Shown here one piece after another: positions 47,852 through 57,752 of a stretch of 64,000 nucleotides of DNA. Location of the stretch: contig CP054183.1 of NCBI GenBank assembly GCA_015709695.1, positions 2,964,992 through 3,028,991 on the forward strand, given 5' to 3'. The number at the start of each line of letters is the position of its first letter. The first letter of the stretch is position 1. Under the pieces are notes generated by a model. That model was not told the DNA's origin, did no database searches, and worked only from the letters and a program-made list of their open reading frames with translations. The translations under genes and the position numbers were made by a program. The stretch is from Gammaproteobacteria bacterium (GTDB lineage: Bacteria; Pseudomonadota; Gammaproteobacteria; Steroidobacterales; GCA-2729495).

Positions 47852-48918
47852 ACGGCGGGCTGCCAGCCGACATCCTGGGCAACCCGCCGGGCCGCTGGGT
47901 CGTGGCCGTGCTGGTTGCAGTGCTGGCGGTGCTGGCGCTGGCGCTGCTGCTGCGCCTGGTGCGCACCCGGGTCGAGGGCTGGGCAAGGGCAACCGATGCG
48001 GCGCTGGACGATGGGCTGGCGGCGGCGCTGCGCGCCACCCGCTGGTGGTTCGTCCTCGCCAGCGGTGTGCTGGTGGGGGCGCTGACGCTGACCCTGCCCG
48101 CCGGTGTCGCCCGGGTCGCGGGCCGCCTGCTGGTGGTGGCGGTTCTCCTGCAGGCCGGGCTGTGGCTCCATGCCGGGATCGGTGGCTGGCTGCAGGGCTA
48201 CATGAAACGCCACCGCGATCCGGCACGCGCGGGGGAGGCGACCACCACCACGGTGCTGGCCTTCGTCGCGCGGCTGCTGCTCTGGTCGGTGGTGGTGCTG
48301 ATGCTCTTCGCCAATGCCGGCGTGGACGTGACGGCGCTGGTGGCAAGCCTCGGCATCGGCGGGGTGGCCGTGGCACTGGCGGCGCAGAACATCCTCGGCG
48401 ACATGTTTGCCTCGCTGGCGATCGCGCTGGACCAGCCTGTCGCCATCGGCGACTTCATCGTCATGGGCGACACCATGGGCACGGTGGAGCGGGTGGGCCT
48501 GAAGACCACCCGCCTGCGCAGCCTCTCGGGCGAGCTCGTGGTGCTGGCCAACACCGACCTGATGGGCAGCCGCATCCGCAACTACAAGCGCATGTTCGAG
48601 CGCCGCGTGGTGTTCGGTTTCGGCGTCGCCTACGAGACCGGGCCGCAGCAACTGGCGGCGATCCCGGCGATGTTGCGTGCGGTCATCAGTCGCGAGGAGC
48701 CGGTGCGTTTCGAACGTGCGCACCTGTCGGCCCTCGGCGCCTCGGCCATCGAGTTCGAGGCCGTGTACTTCGTCCTGGACCCGGATTTCAACCGGTACAT
48801 GGACATCCAGCAGCGGGTGATCCTCGGCACCATGGCGGCGCTGCGCGAGGCGGGCGTCGGCTTTGCCTATCCGACCCGCACCGTCCACCTGGTGAGCCCA
48901 CCCCGGGGCAGCGCATGA
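47848..48918 (+). CDS. Small-conductance mechanosensitive channel (MscS family)
   Basis: The 356-residue protein has three to four membrane helices. The pore-lining helix is VASLGIGGVAVALAAQNILG (about residues 165-184), and a beta domain follows with IGDFIVMGDTMGTVERVGLKTTRLR. The C-terminal alpha/beta domain contains FGFGVAYETGPQQ. It releases solutes on hypo-osmotic shock. It lies between otsB and otsA with four-base overlaps on both sides, so it is made together with the trehalose enzymes. Such placement suggests controlled release of the osmolyte. Confidence 0.92.
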   Translation: MNGGLPADILGNPPGRWVVAVLVAVLAVLALALLLRLVRTRVEGWARATDAALDDGLAAALRATRWWFVLASGVLVGALTLTLPAGVARVAGRLLVVAVLLQAGLWLHAGIGGWLQGYMKRHRDPARAGEATTTTVLAFVARLLLWSVVVLMLFANAGVDVTALVASLGIGGVAVALAAQNILGDMFASLAIALDQPVAIGDFIVMGDTMGTVERVGLKTTRLRSLSGELVVLANTDLMGSRIRNYKRMFERRVVFGFGVAYETGPQQLAAIPAMLRAVISREEPVRFERAHLSALGASAIEFEAVYFVLDPDFNRYMDIQQRVILGTMAALREAGVGFAYPTRTVHLVSPPRGSA

Positions 48919-50420
48919 TCGTCGTCTCCAACCGCCTGCCCTGGACGGCGCACCGCGACGGCACGGGGGGGCTGCGCCTCGTGCCGGGATCCGGCGGGCT
49001 GGTCTCGGCGATGGCGCCGGTGCTGGCGGCCCGCGGCGGCACCTGGATCGGCGGGGCGGACTTCGCCGCAACGGACGTGCGGCTGGCCGCCGGCCTGTGC
49101 GCGGCCGGGCGGCACGCCGGCTACGAGCTGCGGCCCCTGTTTCTCGACGAGCAGGAGCGGCGCGGCTTCTACCACGGCTTCTCCAACGAAGTGCTGTGGC
49201 CGCTGTTCCACGACCTGCCTTCCCTCTGCCGTTTCGATCCCGCGTACTGGCAGGCCTATTGCACGGTGAACCGCCGCTATGCCGAGGCCGCGGCGCGCGC
49301 CGCCAGCCCGGGGGAGCTGGTCTGGGTCCACGATTACCAGCTGATGCAGGTGGGTGTCGGGTTGCGGGCCCTGGGCAGCAGCGGGCCGCTGGCGTTCTTC
49401 CTGCACATCCCGTTTCCGCCGCCGGACATCTTCATGAAGCTGCCCTGGCGTCGCGAGCTTCTCGGTGCGCTGCTGGCCTACGACCTGCTGGGCTTCCAGG
49501 CGCCGCGTGACCGGCGCAACTTCGCCGATTGTGTCCGTGACCTCCTGCCGCAGGTGAGGATCAGCGGCCGTGGTGAAGCCTATGTGCGGCTGCGCACCGA
49601 TGGACGCGAGTTGCGGGCAGGGCGTTTCCCGATCGGCATCGACTACAACGACTTCTACCGTCGCGCGGCCTCGCCCGCGGTGGTGCAGCAGGCGGCTGCC
49701 ATGCGCCGGCAGCTGCACGACCGCCAGCTCATCCTCGGGGTCGACCGGCTGGACTACACCAAGGGCATCCCCGAGCGCCTGGAGGCCTTCGGCCTCGCCC
49801 TGGAGCGCCACGCGGAGCTGCGGGAGAAGGTCACGCTGGTCCAGGTGGTGGTGCCGAGTCGCGAGGACATCCCGCGCTACCGCGAGCTGAAGGCCCGCAT
49901 CGAAAACCTGGTGGGCGCCATCAACGGACGTTTCACCCGACCGGGTGGCTGGGTGCCGATCCACTACGTGTTCCGCAGCCTGTCGGCGGACGAGTTGCTG
50001 TCCTACTATCGTGCCGCCCAGATCGCGCTGATCACGCCGCTGAAGGACGGCATGAACCTGGTCGCCAAGGAATACTGTGCGGCGAGTCCCGACGAGGACT
50101 GTGTGCTGGTGCTCTCGGAGTTCGCCGGGGCCGCCGCCGGGATGGCCGGCGCGGCGTTGCTGGTGAACCCCTACGACATCGTTGCCGTGGCCGACGCCGT
50201 CGCCGCCGCCTGCGCCATGCCGCCAGTCGAGCGGCGCGCGCGCATGCGCCGCCTGCGCCGCGGCGTGCGCCGCCACGACGTCTTCTGGTGGGTGGAGGCC
50301 TTCGTGCGCGCGGCGACGGCGCCAGCTGGAAGGCACGGCGATGCCCCCGGCGTGCCGGGTGCCCTGCCGCCACCGCGCCGCCGGGCCTCCGGCCCATCGT
50401 CCCTGCCGGCAGGCTGCTAG
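48915..50420 (+). CDS. otsA: Trehalose-6-phosphate synthase (GT20)
   Basis: The 501-residue protein carries the GT20 signature: VVSNRLPW at the N-terminus, PGSGGLVSAMAPVL, GFSNEVLWPLFH, WVHDYQLMQVG, FFLHIPFPPPDIF, LGVDRLDYTKGIPERL and LVAKEYCAAS. It transfers glucose from UDP-glucose to glucose 6-phosphate. The extra C-terminal tail after RRHDVFWWVEAFVRA is low-complexity. It is translationally coupled to the MscS gene. glnE starts 11 bases after its stop. Confidence 0.94.
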   Translation: MIVVSNRLPWTAHRDGTGGLRLVPGSGGLVSAMAPVLAARGGTWIGGADFAATDVRLAAGLCAAGRHAGYELRPLFLDEQERRGFYHGFSNEVLWPLFHDLPSLCRFDPAYWQAYCTVNRRYAEAAARAASPGELVWVHDYQLMQVGVGLRALGSSGPLAFFLHIPFPPPDIFMKLPWRRELLGALLAYDLLGFQAPRDRRNFADCVRDLLPQVRISGRGEAYVRLRTDGRELRAGRFPIGIDYNDFYRRAASPAVVQQAAAMRRQLHDRQLILGVDRLDYTKGIPERLEAFGLALERHAELREKVTLVQVVVPSREDIPRYRELKARIENLVGAINGRFTRPGGWVPIHYVFRSLSADELLSYYRAAQIALITPLKDGMNLVAKEYCAASPDEDCVLVLSEFAGAAAGMAGAALLVNPYDIVAVADAVAAACAMPPVERRARMRRLRRGVRRHDVFWWVEAFVRAATAPAGRHGDAPGVPGALPPPRRRASGPSSLPAGC

Positions 50421-50431
50421 CATGCGCGCCC

Positions 50432-53290
50432 ATGAGTGCCAACCTGCCTCCCGTCCCCGAGTCGCTGCTGGCCGAGGCCCGGCAATCGCTGGCTGCCTTG
50501 CCCGGGGGAATGCCGGCTGACACGGGCCTTGCGGACCGGCTGACCCGCGTGTTCGCGGCCAGCCCCTTCGCCGCCGGCATCGTCCAGCGCCATCCGGAGC
50601 TGCTCGCGGAACTGCTCGAGGGTGACCGCGTCGGCCGCCCGAGCGGGCCCGGGGAATTGCCGGCCGCCGTGGCGGCCACGGCCACGCCGGCGCTGGCGGA
50701 GCCGGAGTTCATGGCACGGCTGCGGCGGCTGCGGCACCGCGAGCTGCTGCGGATCCTGTGGCGCGAGGTCGAGGCCCGGTCGACGGTGCCGGAGACGCTG
50801 CGCGACCTCTCCGACCTCGCCGATGCCTGCATCGGCGCCGCTCTGGCCTGGGCGCGCGAATCACTGCGGCCGCGCCATGGCAGCCCGCGCCTCGCCGATG
50901 GCGAAACCTGCGGCCTCGGCATCCTCGGCATGGGCAAGCTCGGCGGCCATGAGCTCAACTTCTCCTCCGATGTCGACCTGATCTTCGTCTTCTCCGATGT
51001 CGGGGAAACCGACGGCGCGAAACCGCTCGGCAACGAGGAGTACTTCCGGCTGCTGGGCCAGCGGCTCGTCAGCCTGCTCGGCCAGACCACCGCCGATGGC
51101 TTCGTCTATCGCGTGGACGTGCGGCTGCGTCCGTTCGGCAACAGCGGCCCGCTGGCCGTCTCGCTGCCGGCGCTGGAAACCTACCTGATGCAGAACGGGC
51201 GGGACTGGGAGCGCTACGCCTACGTCAAGGCGCGGGTGGTCAACGACTGGGGCGATGCCGGCTACTTCTACGATGACGTGGTGCGGCCCTTCGTCTATCG
51301 CCGCTACCTCGACTACGGCGTGTTTGCCTCGCTGCGCGAAATGAAGGCGATGATCGAGGCGGAGGTGCAGCGCAAGGAGTTCCAGGCCGACATCAAGCTC
51401 GGCCCGGGCGGGATCCGCGAAATCGAGTTCATCGTGCAGTCATTCCAGCTGGTGCGCGGCGGCAGCGTGGCCGGGCTGCGTGGCCGGGAAATCCTCCGGC
51501 TGCTGCCGGCACTGGCCCGCCATGGCTGCCTGCAGCCGGCCGCTGTCGAGGACCTCACCGCCGCCTACCTGTTCCTCCGCCGGCTGGAGAACGCGATCCA
51601 GGCGCTGCGCGACCAGCAGACCCACCGGGTCCCCGCTGATGAGACGGATCGCGCGCGCCTGGCGCTGGCGCTGGGAGCCGCTGGCTGGGATGAGGTCGAG
51701 GCGCAGCTGGCCAGGCACCGGGACACCGTCAGCCGCCATTTCCGCGATGTGGTATTCCGTGGCGAGGCGGCCGGCGCCGCGCCCCGCGGCGGCCAGCTGC
51801 GCCAGGTGTGGCGCGAGGAGGCCTCGCCGGAGGCCGCCGCCGGCCTGCTCGGCGAAGCGGGCTTTGCCGATCCGCCGGCGGTGCTCGAGCGGCTGCGGCG
51901 GCTGCGTGCCGCATCGAGCCTGCAGCGGCTGGACGCGCCGGGCCGCGAGCGTCTCGATGCGCTGATGCCGGCCGTGCTCGAGGCGGCGGGCCGCGAGCGC
52001 AATTCCCTGCTGGCCGTGGACGGAGTAGCCGGCATCATCGAGGCCATCGGCCGTCGCTCCGCCTACTTCGCCCTGCTCAATGAGAACCCCGCGGCGCGTG
52101 ACCGGCTGGTCGGCATGTGCGGCCTGAGCGACTTCCTCGCGCGCCAGGTGGCGGACCATCCCATCCTGCTCGACGAACTGCTCGACCCGCGGCTGTTCGC
52201 GCAACCACCGACGCGCGACGAACTGGCCGGGGAGCTGGCGCGGCGTCTGGAGGCAGCCGGCAGCGACGATCCGGAGCGCTGGCTGGAGGCGCTGCGCAAC
52301 TTCCAGCGCGCCGCCGTGTTCCGCGTGGCGGTGGCCGACCTCTCCGGCGTCCTGCCGCTGATGAAGGTGAGCGATCGGCTGACGGAGACCGCGGAGCTGG
52401 TGCTGCAGGCATCCTGCGACCAGGCGTGGCGGGAGCTCACCATCCGCCACGGTCATCCGCGCTGCGTGGTCGATGGCGTGGGCCAGGCCGCGTCCTTCGG
52501 CATCATCGCCTACGGCAAGCTCGGCGGGCTGGAGCTCGGCTACGCCTCGGACCTCGACCTGGTGTTCCTGCACGATTCGGCCGGCGACGCCCAGCAGACC
52601 GATGGCGAGCGCCCGCTGGAGAACGGCGTGTTCTTCGTGCGCCTGGCCAAGCGCATCATCAATTTCGCCACCATGCTGACCCCTGCCGGCCACCTCTACG
52701 AGGTGGACACGCGGCTGCAGCCGGAAGGCCGCAAGGGCCTGCTGGTATCGAGCCTGGCGGCCTTCGAGGCCTACCAGCGCGAGAGCGCCTGGACCTGGGA
52801 GCACCAGGCGCTGCTGCGCAGCCGCGGCATTGCCGGGGACGCGGGCGTGCTCGCCGCCTTCGAGGCCATACGCCGCCGGATCCTCACGGCCCCGGTGCAG
52901 CGGGACAAGCTGCGGGCGGACGTCCTGGACATGCGCGAGCGCATGCGGGCGGAACTGGCCCAGGGCACCGACGACAGCTTCCACATCAAGCATGACCGCG
53001 GTGGCATCACCGACATCGAGTTCATCGTCCAGTACCTGGTGCTGCGCGAGGCCTGCCAGCACCCGGAGCTGGTGCGCTGGTCCGACAACATCCGCCAGCT
53101 CGAGGGCCTGGCCGCCAGCGGCGTGATCAGCGCCAGTGTCGCCAGCGACCTGACCGATGCCTACCGCGGCTACCGCGAGCGCCTGCACCACCTCGCGCTG
53201 GCCGGGCAGCCGGGCTTCATGCCGCGCGAGGAGGCAGCCGCCGTCGCCGGGAGCATCCGTGCCATCTGGGACGAGGTCCTCGGGCCCTGA
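50432..53290 (+). CDS. glnE: Bifunctional glutamine synthetase adenylyltransferase/adenylyl-removing enzyme
   Basis: The 952-residue protein has the two nucleotidyltransferase domains of GlnE. The N-terminal (adenylyl-removing) one has GILGMGKLGGHELNFSSDVDLIF near residue 165. The C-terminal (adenylylating) one has IIAYGKLGGLELGYASDLDLVFLHD near residue 690. Flanking helical domains contain LGPGGIREIEFIVQSFQLVRGG and DRGGITDIEFIVQYLVLR. It tunes glutamine synthetase activity in response to nitrogen through PII. Length fits the family. The ATG at 50432 was chosen at the first Met of the conserved region; no partner gene lies nearby. Confidence 0.96.
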   Translation: MSANLPPVPESLLAEARQSLAALPGGMPADTGLADRLTRVFAASPFAAGIVQRHPELLAELLEGDRVGRPSGPGELPAAVAATATPALAEPEFMARLRRLRHRELLRILWREVEARSTVPETLRDLSDLADACIGAALAWARESLRPRHGSPRLADGETCGLGILGMGKLGGHELNFSSDVDLIFVFSDVGETDGAKPLGNEEYFRLLGQRLVSLLGQTTADGFVYRVDVRLRPFGNSGPLAVSLPALETYLMQNGRDWERYAYVKARVVNDWGDAGYFYDDVVRPFVYRRYLDYGVFASLREMKAMIEAEVQRKEFQADIKLGPGGIREIEFIVQSFQLVRGGSVAGLRGREILRLLPALARHGCLQPAAVEDLTAAYLFLRRLENAIQALRDQQTHRVPADETDRARLALALGAAGWDEVEAQLARHRDTVSRHFRDVVFRGEAAGAAPRGGQLRQVWREEASPEAAAGLLGEAGFADPPAVLERLRRLRAASSLQRLDAPGRERLDALMPAVLEAAGRERNSLLAVDGVAGIIEAIGRRSAYFALLNENPAARDRLVGMCGLSDFLARQVADHPILLDELLDPRLFAQPPTRDELAGELARRLEAAGSDDPERWLEALRNFQRAAVFRVAVADLSGVLPLMKVSDRLTETAELVLQASCDQAWRELTIRHGHPRCVVDGVGQAASFGIIAYGKLGGLELGYASDLDLVFLHDSAGDAQQTDGERPLENGVFFVRLAKRIINFATMLTPAGHLYEVDTRLQPEGRKGLLVSSLAAFEAYQRESAWTWEHQALLRSRGIAGDAGVLAAFEAIRRRILTAPVQRDKLRADVLDMRERMRAELAQGTDDSFHIKHDRGGITDIEFIVQYLVLREACQHPELVRWSDNIRQLEGLAASGVISASVASDLTDAYRGYRERLHHLALAGQPGFMPREEAAAVAGSIRAIWDEVLGP

Positions 53291-53320
53291 CCCTGCCGCA
53301 GGCCGGCTCGGCGCAACGCT

Positions 53321-53326
53321 TATAAT
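53321..53326 (+). promoter_or_regulatory. -10 box upstream of the zf-CHCC/LPS operon
   Basis: A perfect TATAAT followed by CCTG lies 32 bases before the GTG of the zinc-finger gene, in the 68-base gap after glnE. No convincing -35 hexamer is seen at 16-18 bases. Confidence 0.45.
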
Positions 53327-53358
53327 CCTGCCTGGCCATCGATCCACCGGAGAGCACC

Positions 53359-53565
53359 GTGCGCAAGTCACAGGCACGCAGCGAGAAGCTGATCCAGCCC
53401 AATGCCGAGAACCTCTACCAGGTCACCCGCGCCGACCTGCCGCTGTCCTGTCCCATGCCGGGCATGTACCTGTGGAACTCGCACCCGCGCGTCTACCTGG
53501 CCATCGAGGCCAGCGGCAGCGCCAAGTGCCCCTACTGCAGTGCCGACTACCGGCTGGTGCGCTGA
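53359..53565 (+). CDS. Zinc-finger (zf-CHCC) protein
   Basis: The 68-residue protein matches the short zf-CHCC family, bacterial relatives of the mitochondrial complex I subunit NDUFS6. It has LPLSCPMPGMYLWNSHPRVYL and AKCPYCSADYRLVR, giving a Cys-His-Cys-Cys zinc set (Cys31, His42, Cys57, Cys60). Its exact bacterial role is not established. The start is GTG at 53359 behind CGGAGAGC. The downstream glycosyltransferase begins 11 bases after its stop. Confidence 0.87.
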   Translation: MRKSQARSEKLIQPNAENLYQVTRADLPLSCPMPGMYLWNSHPRVYLAIEASGSAKCPYCSADYRLVR

Positions 53566-53576
53566 CGCGCTCCATC

Positions 53577-54641
53577 GTGGCCGAACCGCTCATCGCCCAC
53601 ATCAACCTGGCGCGGGGCTTCCGCGGCGGCGAGCGGCAGACCGAGTTGCTGGTGCATGGCCTGGCCGCGGCCGGCTGGCGGCAGCGGCTGGTGGTGCGCC
53701 GCGGTGAGCCCCTGGCACTGCGGCTGGCCGGCATTCCCGGTGCGGAGCTGCGGCAGGTGCCGGGCAATGTGCTGGCGGCGGCACTGGCGCTGCGCGGGGC
53801 CGACCTGGTCCACGTCCACGAGGCGCGCGCGCTGCAGGCGGCATGGCTCGGCAGCCTGGCGGGCGGGGCTCCCTACCTGGTGACGCGGCGCGTGCAGCAG
53901 GGCCCCTCGCACCATGCACTCAACCGCGCCATGTACCGCCGCGCCGCGCGCGTTGCCGTGCTGTCCCGGGCCATCGCCGCATCGCTGGCGGCGCTGGAGC
54001 CCGCGCTCGCCTGCGAGGTGATCCCGAGCGCCAGCGCGGGGCTCAGTGCCACGCCAGGCCGGGTGGCCGAGCTGCGCCGGCGCTTCGGCGGTGATTTCAT
54101 CGTCGGCCATGTCGGCGCGCTGGTGGACTCCCACAAGGGCCAGCGGCAGATCGTGGAGATGGCCCGCGAGACCGCGCGCAGCGCTCCCGGCATTTCCTAC
54201 GTGCTGGTCGGCTCCGGGCGCGACGAGGCGGCGCTGCGCGCCGAGGCCACCGGGCTGCCCAACCTGCACTTCGCCGGGGAGGTCCGCGATGTCGGCAACC
54301 ATCTGGCCGCCATGGACGTCTTTCTCTATCCTTCGCGGCACGAGGGCCTCGGCTCCATCCTGCTCGACGCCATGGCCTTCGGCCTGCCGGTGGTCGCCAC
54401 GCGCGTCGGCGGCATACCGGAAGTGGTGGTCCATGGCAGCGGTGGCCTGCTTTGCGAGGTGGACGACGTGGCCGGACTCACTGCCGCGGTACTGACCCTG
54501 CATGCCGATCCCGCGTTGCGCGAGCGCATGGCGGCGGCCAACCGCGAGCGTGCCCGCGGCTTCTCTCCCGAGACCATGACCAACCGTTACATCGACCTCT
54601 ACCGGAGCCTGCTCCCCGGGGCAGCGGCAAGCCACGCATGA
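53577..54641 (+). CDS. GT4 glycosyltransferase, LPS/glycan type
   Basis: The 354-residue protein has a GT-B glycosyltransferase fold. The N-terminal acceptor half is IAHINLARGFRGGERQTELL, ADLVHVHEAR. The C-terminal donor half is IVGHVGALVDSHKGQRQIVEM and VFLYPSRHEGLGSILLDAMAFGLPVVATRVGG with the catalytic Glu-rich E-x7-E-like motif, then VHGSGGLL. It belongs with capsule or LPS core sugar transferases. The start is GTG at 53577, the first reasonable start after the upstream stop; no strong ribosome site is visible. Its stop overlaps the hldD start by four bases (ATGA). Confidence 0.82.
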   Translation: MAEPLIAHINLARGFRGGERQTELLVHGLAAAGWRQRLVVRRGEPLALRLAGIPGAELRQVPGNVLAAALALRGADLVHVHEARALQAAWLGSLAGGAPYLVTRRVQQGPSHHALNRAMYRRAARVAVLSRAIAASLAALEPALACEVIPSASAGLSATPGRVAELRRRFGGDFIVGHVGALVDSHKGQRQIVEMARETARSAPGISYVLVGSGRDEAALRAEATGLPNLHFAGEVRDVGNHLAAMDVFLYPSRHEGLGSILLDAMAFGLPVVATRVGGIPEVVVHGSGGLLCEVDDVAGLTAAVLTLHADPALRERMAAANRERARGFSPETMTNRYIDLYRSLLPGAAASHA

Positions 54642-55591
54642 TCATCGTCACCGGCGGCGCCGGCTTCATCGGCTCGAACATCGTGCGGCGGCTGAACGAG
54701 GCCGGCATCACCGAGATCCTCGTGGTGGATGACCTCAGCGACGGGCACAAGGCCATGAACCTGTCCGCTGCGCGCATCGCCGATTACATGGACCACGAGG
54801 AGTTCCTCGCCCGCATGCAGGCGCGCCGGGAATTCGGCGCCAGGGTCCTCGGCGTGCTGCACCAGGGAGCCTGCACCGTCACCACCGAGTGGGATGGCCG
54901 CCTGATGATGCGGCGCAACCACGAGTTCTCGCGCGAGCTGCTGCACTGGTGCCTGGCCGGGAAGGTGCCGCTGGTCTACGCCTCGTCCGCCTCGGTCTAC
55001 GGCGCCGGCCGCGAGTTCCGCGTCGCGCCCGAGTGCGAGCGGCCCATCAACGTCTACGCCTGGTCCAAGCTGGTGTTCGACCAGCATGCGCGGCGGTGCA
55101 TCGCCGCCGCCCGCTCGCAGGTGGTGGGCCTGCGCTATTTCAATGTCTACGGGCCGGGAGAGGCCCACAAGGCCGGCATGGCCAGCGTCGTCTGGCACTT
55201 CCACAACCAGCTGCAGCAGGGCGCGGAAGTGCGCCTGTTCGAGGGCAGCCATGGCTACGGCCCGGGCGAGCAGTTGCGCGACTTCATCCATGTCGATGAT
55301 ATCGCCCGCGCCAACCTCTGGTTCCTCGAGCACGGCGGCACCCGCGGCATCTTCAACCTCGGCACCGGCCGGGCACGCAGCTTCAACGACGTGGCCCGGG
55401 CGGTGATTGCCTGGCACGGCCGCGGCAGCATCCGCTACGTGCCGTTTCCCCCGGGCCTCATGGCCGGATACCAGAGCTTCACCGAGGCGGACCTGTCGAC
55501 CCTGCGCCTGGCCGGTTACCAGCACGAGTTCATCGGCCTGGAGGACGGCGTGCGCGCCTACCTCGATACGCTGGCCGCCGCGGCGCCGTGA
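54638..55591 (+). CDS. hldD: ADP-L-glycero-D-manno-heptose 6-epimerase
   Basis: The 317-residue protein matches HldD. It has the Rossmann MIIVTGGAGFIGSNIVRRLNE, VVDDLSDG, HQGACTVTTEWDG in place of the usual HxGAxSxTTE, and YASSASVYG. INVYAWSKLVFDQ carries the Tyr-x3-Lys pair, and LRYFNVYGPGE and EQLRDFIHVDDI follow. It epimerises ADP-D-glycero-D-manno-heptose at C6 to make the LPS inner-core heptose donor. It is coupled to the glycosyltransferase before it, and the heptosyltransferase follows after 13 bases. Confidence 0.94.
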   Translation: MIIVTGGAGFIGSNIVRRLNEAGITEILVVDDLSDGHKAMNLSAARIADYMDHEEFLARMQARREFGARVLGVLHQGACTVTTEWDGRLMMRRNHEFSRELLHWCLAGKVPLVYASSASVYGAGREFRVAPECERPINVYAWSKLVFDQHARRCIAAARSQVVGLRYFNVYGPGEAHKAGMASVVWHFHNQLQQGAEVRLFEGSHGYGPGEQLRDFIHVDDIARANLWFLEHGGTRGIFNLGTGRARSFNDVARAVIAWHGRGSIRYVPFPPGLMAGYQSFTEADLSTLRLAGYQHEFIGLEDGVRAYLDTLAAAAP

Positions 55592-55604
55592 ACGGCCGGG
55601 GCTG

Positions 55605-56684
55605 ATGGCGGGCGGCGAGCGCATCCTGGTCGTCGGCCCCGCCTGGGTCGGGGACATGGTCATGGCGCAGTCGCTGTTCCGCCTGCTGCGCGTGCTCGAC
55701 CCCGACGCCGTCATCGACGTGGTGGGGCCGCCCTGGTCGGTGCCGCTCGCCGCGCGCATGCCCGAGATCCGCCGGGGCATCGCGCTCGGCGTGGCGCATG
55801 GCGAGCTGGCGCTGGCGCGCCGTCGCCGGCTTGGCGTGACGCTGCGTGACGAGGGCCATGAGCGCGCCATCGTGCTGCCGCGCTCGCTGAAGGCGGCGCT
55901 GCTGCCCTGGTTCGCGCGCATCCCGGTGCGCACCGGGTTCGCCGCCGAGGGGCGCAGCTGGCTGCTCACCGACCCGCGCCGGCTCGACCGGCAGCTGCTC
56001 GACCAGACGGTCAAGCGTTTTCTTGCGCTCGGCCTGCCTCTCGGGGCACCGCTCCCCGAACCGCTCCCGCCGTCGCTGCGCATCGATGCGGCGAACCGCG
56101 ACGCCCTCCTGCGGCGCTTCGGGCTGGGGCAGGCGCCGGCGGTGGCGCTGATGCCGGGTGCGGCCTTCGGGCCCGCGAAGCAGTGGCCGGTCGGCCACTT
56201 CGCCGAACTGGCACGGCTGCTCGTGGCGCAGGGCCACGAGGTCTGGGTGCTGGGCTCCGCCGGCGAACGCCCGCTGGGCGAGCAGATCCGCGCTGCGGCG
56301 GGGACCGGGGTGCACGACCTCTGCGGGCAGACGCGGCTCGAGGACAGCGTCGACCTGCTGGCGACGGCGCACACGGCGGTGACCAACGACTCGGGCCTGA
56401 TGCATGTGGCCGCAGCCGCCGGCACCCGCGTGGTGGCGATCTTCGGCTCGACCTCGCCGCGCTTCACGCCGCCGCTGACCAGGCGCTGCCACATCCACTA
56501 CCTGGAGCTCGACTGCAGCCCCTGCTTCCAGCGCGAGTGCCCGCTCGGACACCTGCGCTGCCTGCGGGAGATCACCCCGCAGGCCGTGGCGGCGTCCGTG
56601 CTGGCGCCCGCTATACTGCCGGCGGAACCGAATCAGCCACCGGCCGTGGCAGTCCCCGCCCGGCCCCAGCGGATCGAGACATGA
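55605..56684 (+). CDS. waaF: LPS heptosyltransferase II-type (GT9)
   Basis: The 359-residue protein matches WaaF. It has [86 protein letters not shown] and [14 protein letters not shown]. The Cys-rich [16 protein letters not shown] is typical of WaaF. It adds the second heptose to the LPS inner core. The ATG at 55605 follows GGGGC. The stop overlaps the gmd start (ATGA). A low-complexity tail of about 20 residues closes the protein. Confidence 0.9.
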   Translation: MAGGERILVVGPAWVGDMVMAQSLFRLLRVLDPDAVIDVVGPPWSVPLAARMPEIRRGIALGVAHGELALARRRRLGVTLRDEGHERAIVLPRSLKAALLPWFARIPVRTGFAAEGRSWLLTDPRRLDRQLLDQTVKRFLALGLPLGAPLPEPLPPSLRIDAANRDALLRRFGLGQAPAVALMPGAAFGPAKQWPVGHFAELARLLVAQGHEVWVLGSAGERPLGEQIRAAAGTGVHDLCGQTRLEDSVDLLATAHTAVTNDSGLMHVAAAAGTRVVAIFGSTSPRFTPPLTRRCHIHYLELDCSPCFQRECPLGHLRCLREITPQAVAASVLAPAILPAEPNQPPAVAVPARPQRIET

Positions 56685-57727
56685 AGAAGGCACTGATCAC
56701 CGGCATCACCGGCCAGGATGGCTCCTACCTCGCCGAACTCCTGCTGGAAAAGGGCTACGAGGTGCACGGCATCGTCCGGCGCGCCTCCACCTTCAACTGG
56801 AGCCGCATCGAGCACCTGATGAAGGACCCCCACGAGCGCGAGCTGCCGCTGATCCTGCACTACGGCGACCTCGGGGATTCCAGTTCGCTGCTGCGCATCC
56901 TGCTCAAGGTGCGGCCCGACGAGGTCTACAACCTCGCGGCACAGAGCCACGTGGCCGTCAGCTTCGACCTGCCGGAGTACACCGGCGACATCACCGGGAT
57001 CGGCGCCGCTCGCCTGCTGGAGGCGCTGCGCGCCAGTGGCCTGCCGGCGCGCTTCTACCAGGCGAGCAGCAGCGAACTCTACGGCAAGGTGGTGGAGACG
57101 CCGCAATCGGAGACCACACCGTTCCATCCGCGCAGTCCCTATGCCTGCGCCAAGGCCTACAGCTTCTACCTGACGCGCAACTACCGCGAGGCCTACGGCA
57201 TGTACGCGGTCAACGGCATCCTCTTCAACCACGAGTCACCGCGGCGGGGCGAGAATTTCGTCACCCGCAAGATCAGCTTCGGCCTGGCGCGCATCCTTGC
57301 CGGCCTGCAGGACTGCCTCTACCTCGGCAATTTCGAGGCACGGCGCGACTGGGGCTATGCCAGGGAGTACGTCGAGGGGATGTGGCGGATGCTGCAGCAG
57401 CCGCAGGCGGACGACTACGTCCTCGCCACCGGCCGCACCGCCTCGGTGCGCGAGTTCCTCGAGCTCTGCCTGGAGCGCGTCGGCATCCGCTTCGAGCGCG
57501 AGGGCGAGGGGGCCGCCGAGCGCTACGTCGACCGGCGCAGCGGCAAGACCGTGGTCGCCGTCGATCCCCACTACTACCGGCCGGCCGAAGTGGACCTGCT
57601 GCTCGGCGACGCCAGCAAGGCGCGCCGCGTGCTCGGCTGGGAGGCGCGGACCACGCTGGCGGAACTCGCCACGCTGATGATCGAGGCGGACTGCAAGCTC
57701 CACGGCGTCCGGCCCGGGGCGGCCTGA
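56681..57727 (+). CDS. gmd: GDP-mannose 4,6-dehydratase
   Basis: The 348-residue protein matches Gmd. It has [61 protein letters not shown] and the active-site [11 protein letters not shown] (Tyr-x3-Lys), then [15 protein letters not shown]. It makes GDP-4-keto-6-deoxymannose, the precursor of GDP-fucose, GDP-rhamnose or GDP-perosamine. The next enzyme is not encoded in the window, so the final sugar is unknown. It is coupled to waaF by a four-base overlap, and a hairpin follows its stop. Confidence 0.95.
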   Translation: MKKALITGITGQDGSYLAELLLEKGYEVHGIVRRASTFNWSRIEHLMKDPHERELPLILHYGDLGDSSSLLRILLKVRPDEVYNLAAQSHVAVSFDLPEYTGDITGIGAARLLEALRASGLPARFYQASSSELYGKVVETPQSETTPFHPRSPYACAKAYSFYLTRNYREAYGMYAVNGILFNHESPRRGENFVTRKISFGLARILAGLQDCLYLGNFEARRDWGYAREYVEGMWRMLQQPQADDYVLATGRTASVREFLELCLERVGIRFEREGEGAAERYVDRRSGKTVVAVDPHYYRPAEVDLLLGDASKARRVLGWEARTTLAELATLMIEADCKLHGVRPGAA

Positions 57728-57733
57728 TAGCTG

Positions 57734-57752
57734 CCGGGAAAGCCCGGTTCTT
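57734..57752 (+). terminator. Short terminator hairpin after gmd
   Basis: CCGGG, loop AAAG and CCCGG are followed by TTCTT, between the convergent gmd and Kdo-hydroxylase-like stops. The stem is short, so it is a moderate candidate. Confidence 0.4.

Noticed and set aside
51440-53377. A 645-codon reverse-strand frame opposite glnE
   Set aside because: GlnE motifs fill the + frame. The reverse frame is a composition artefact that also runs into the next gene's promoter region.
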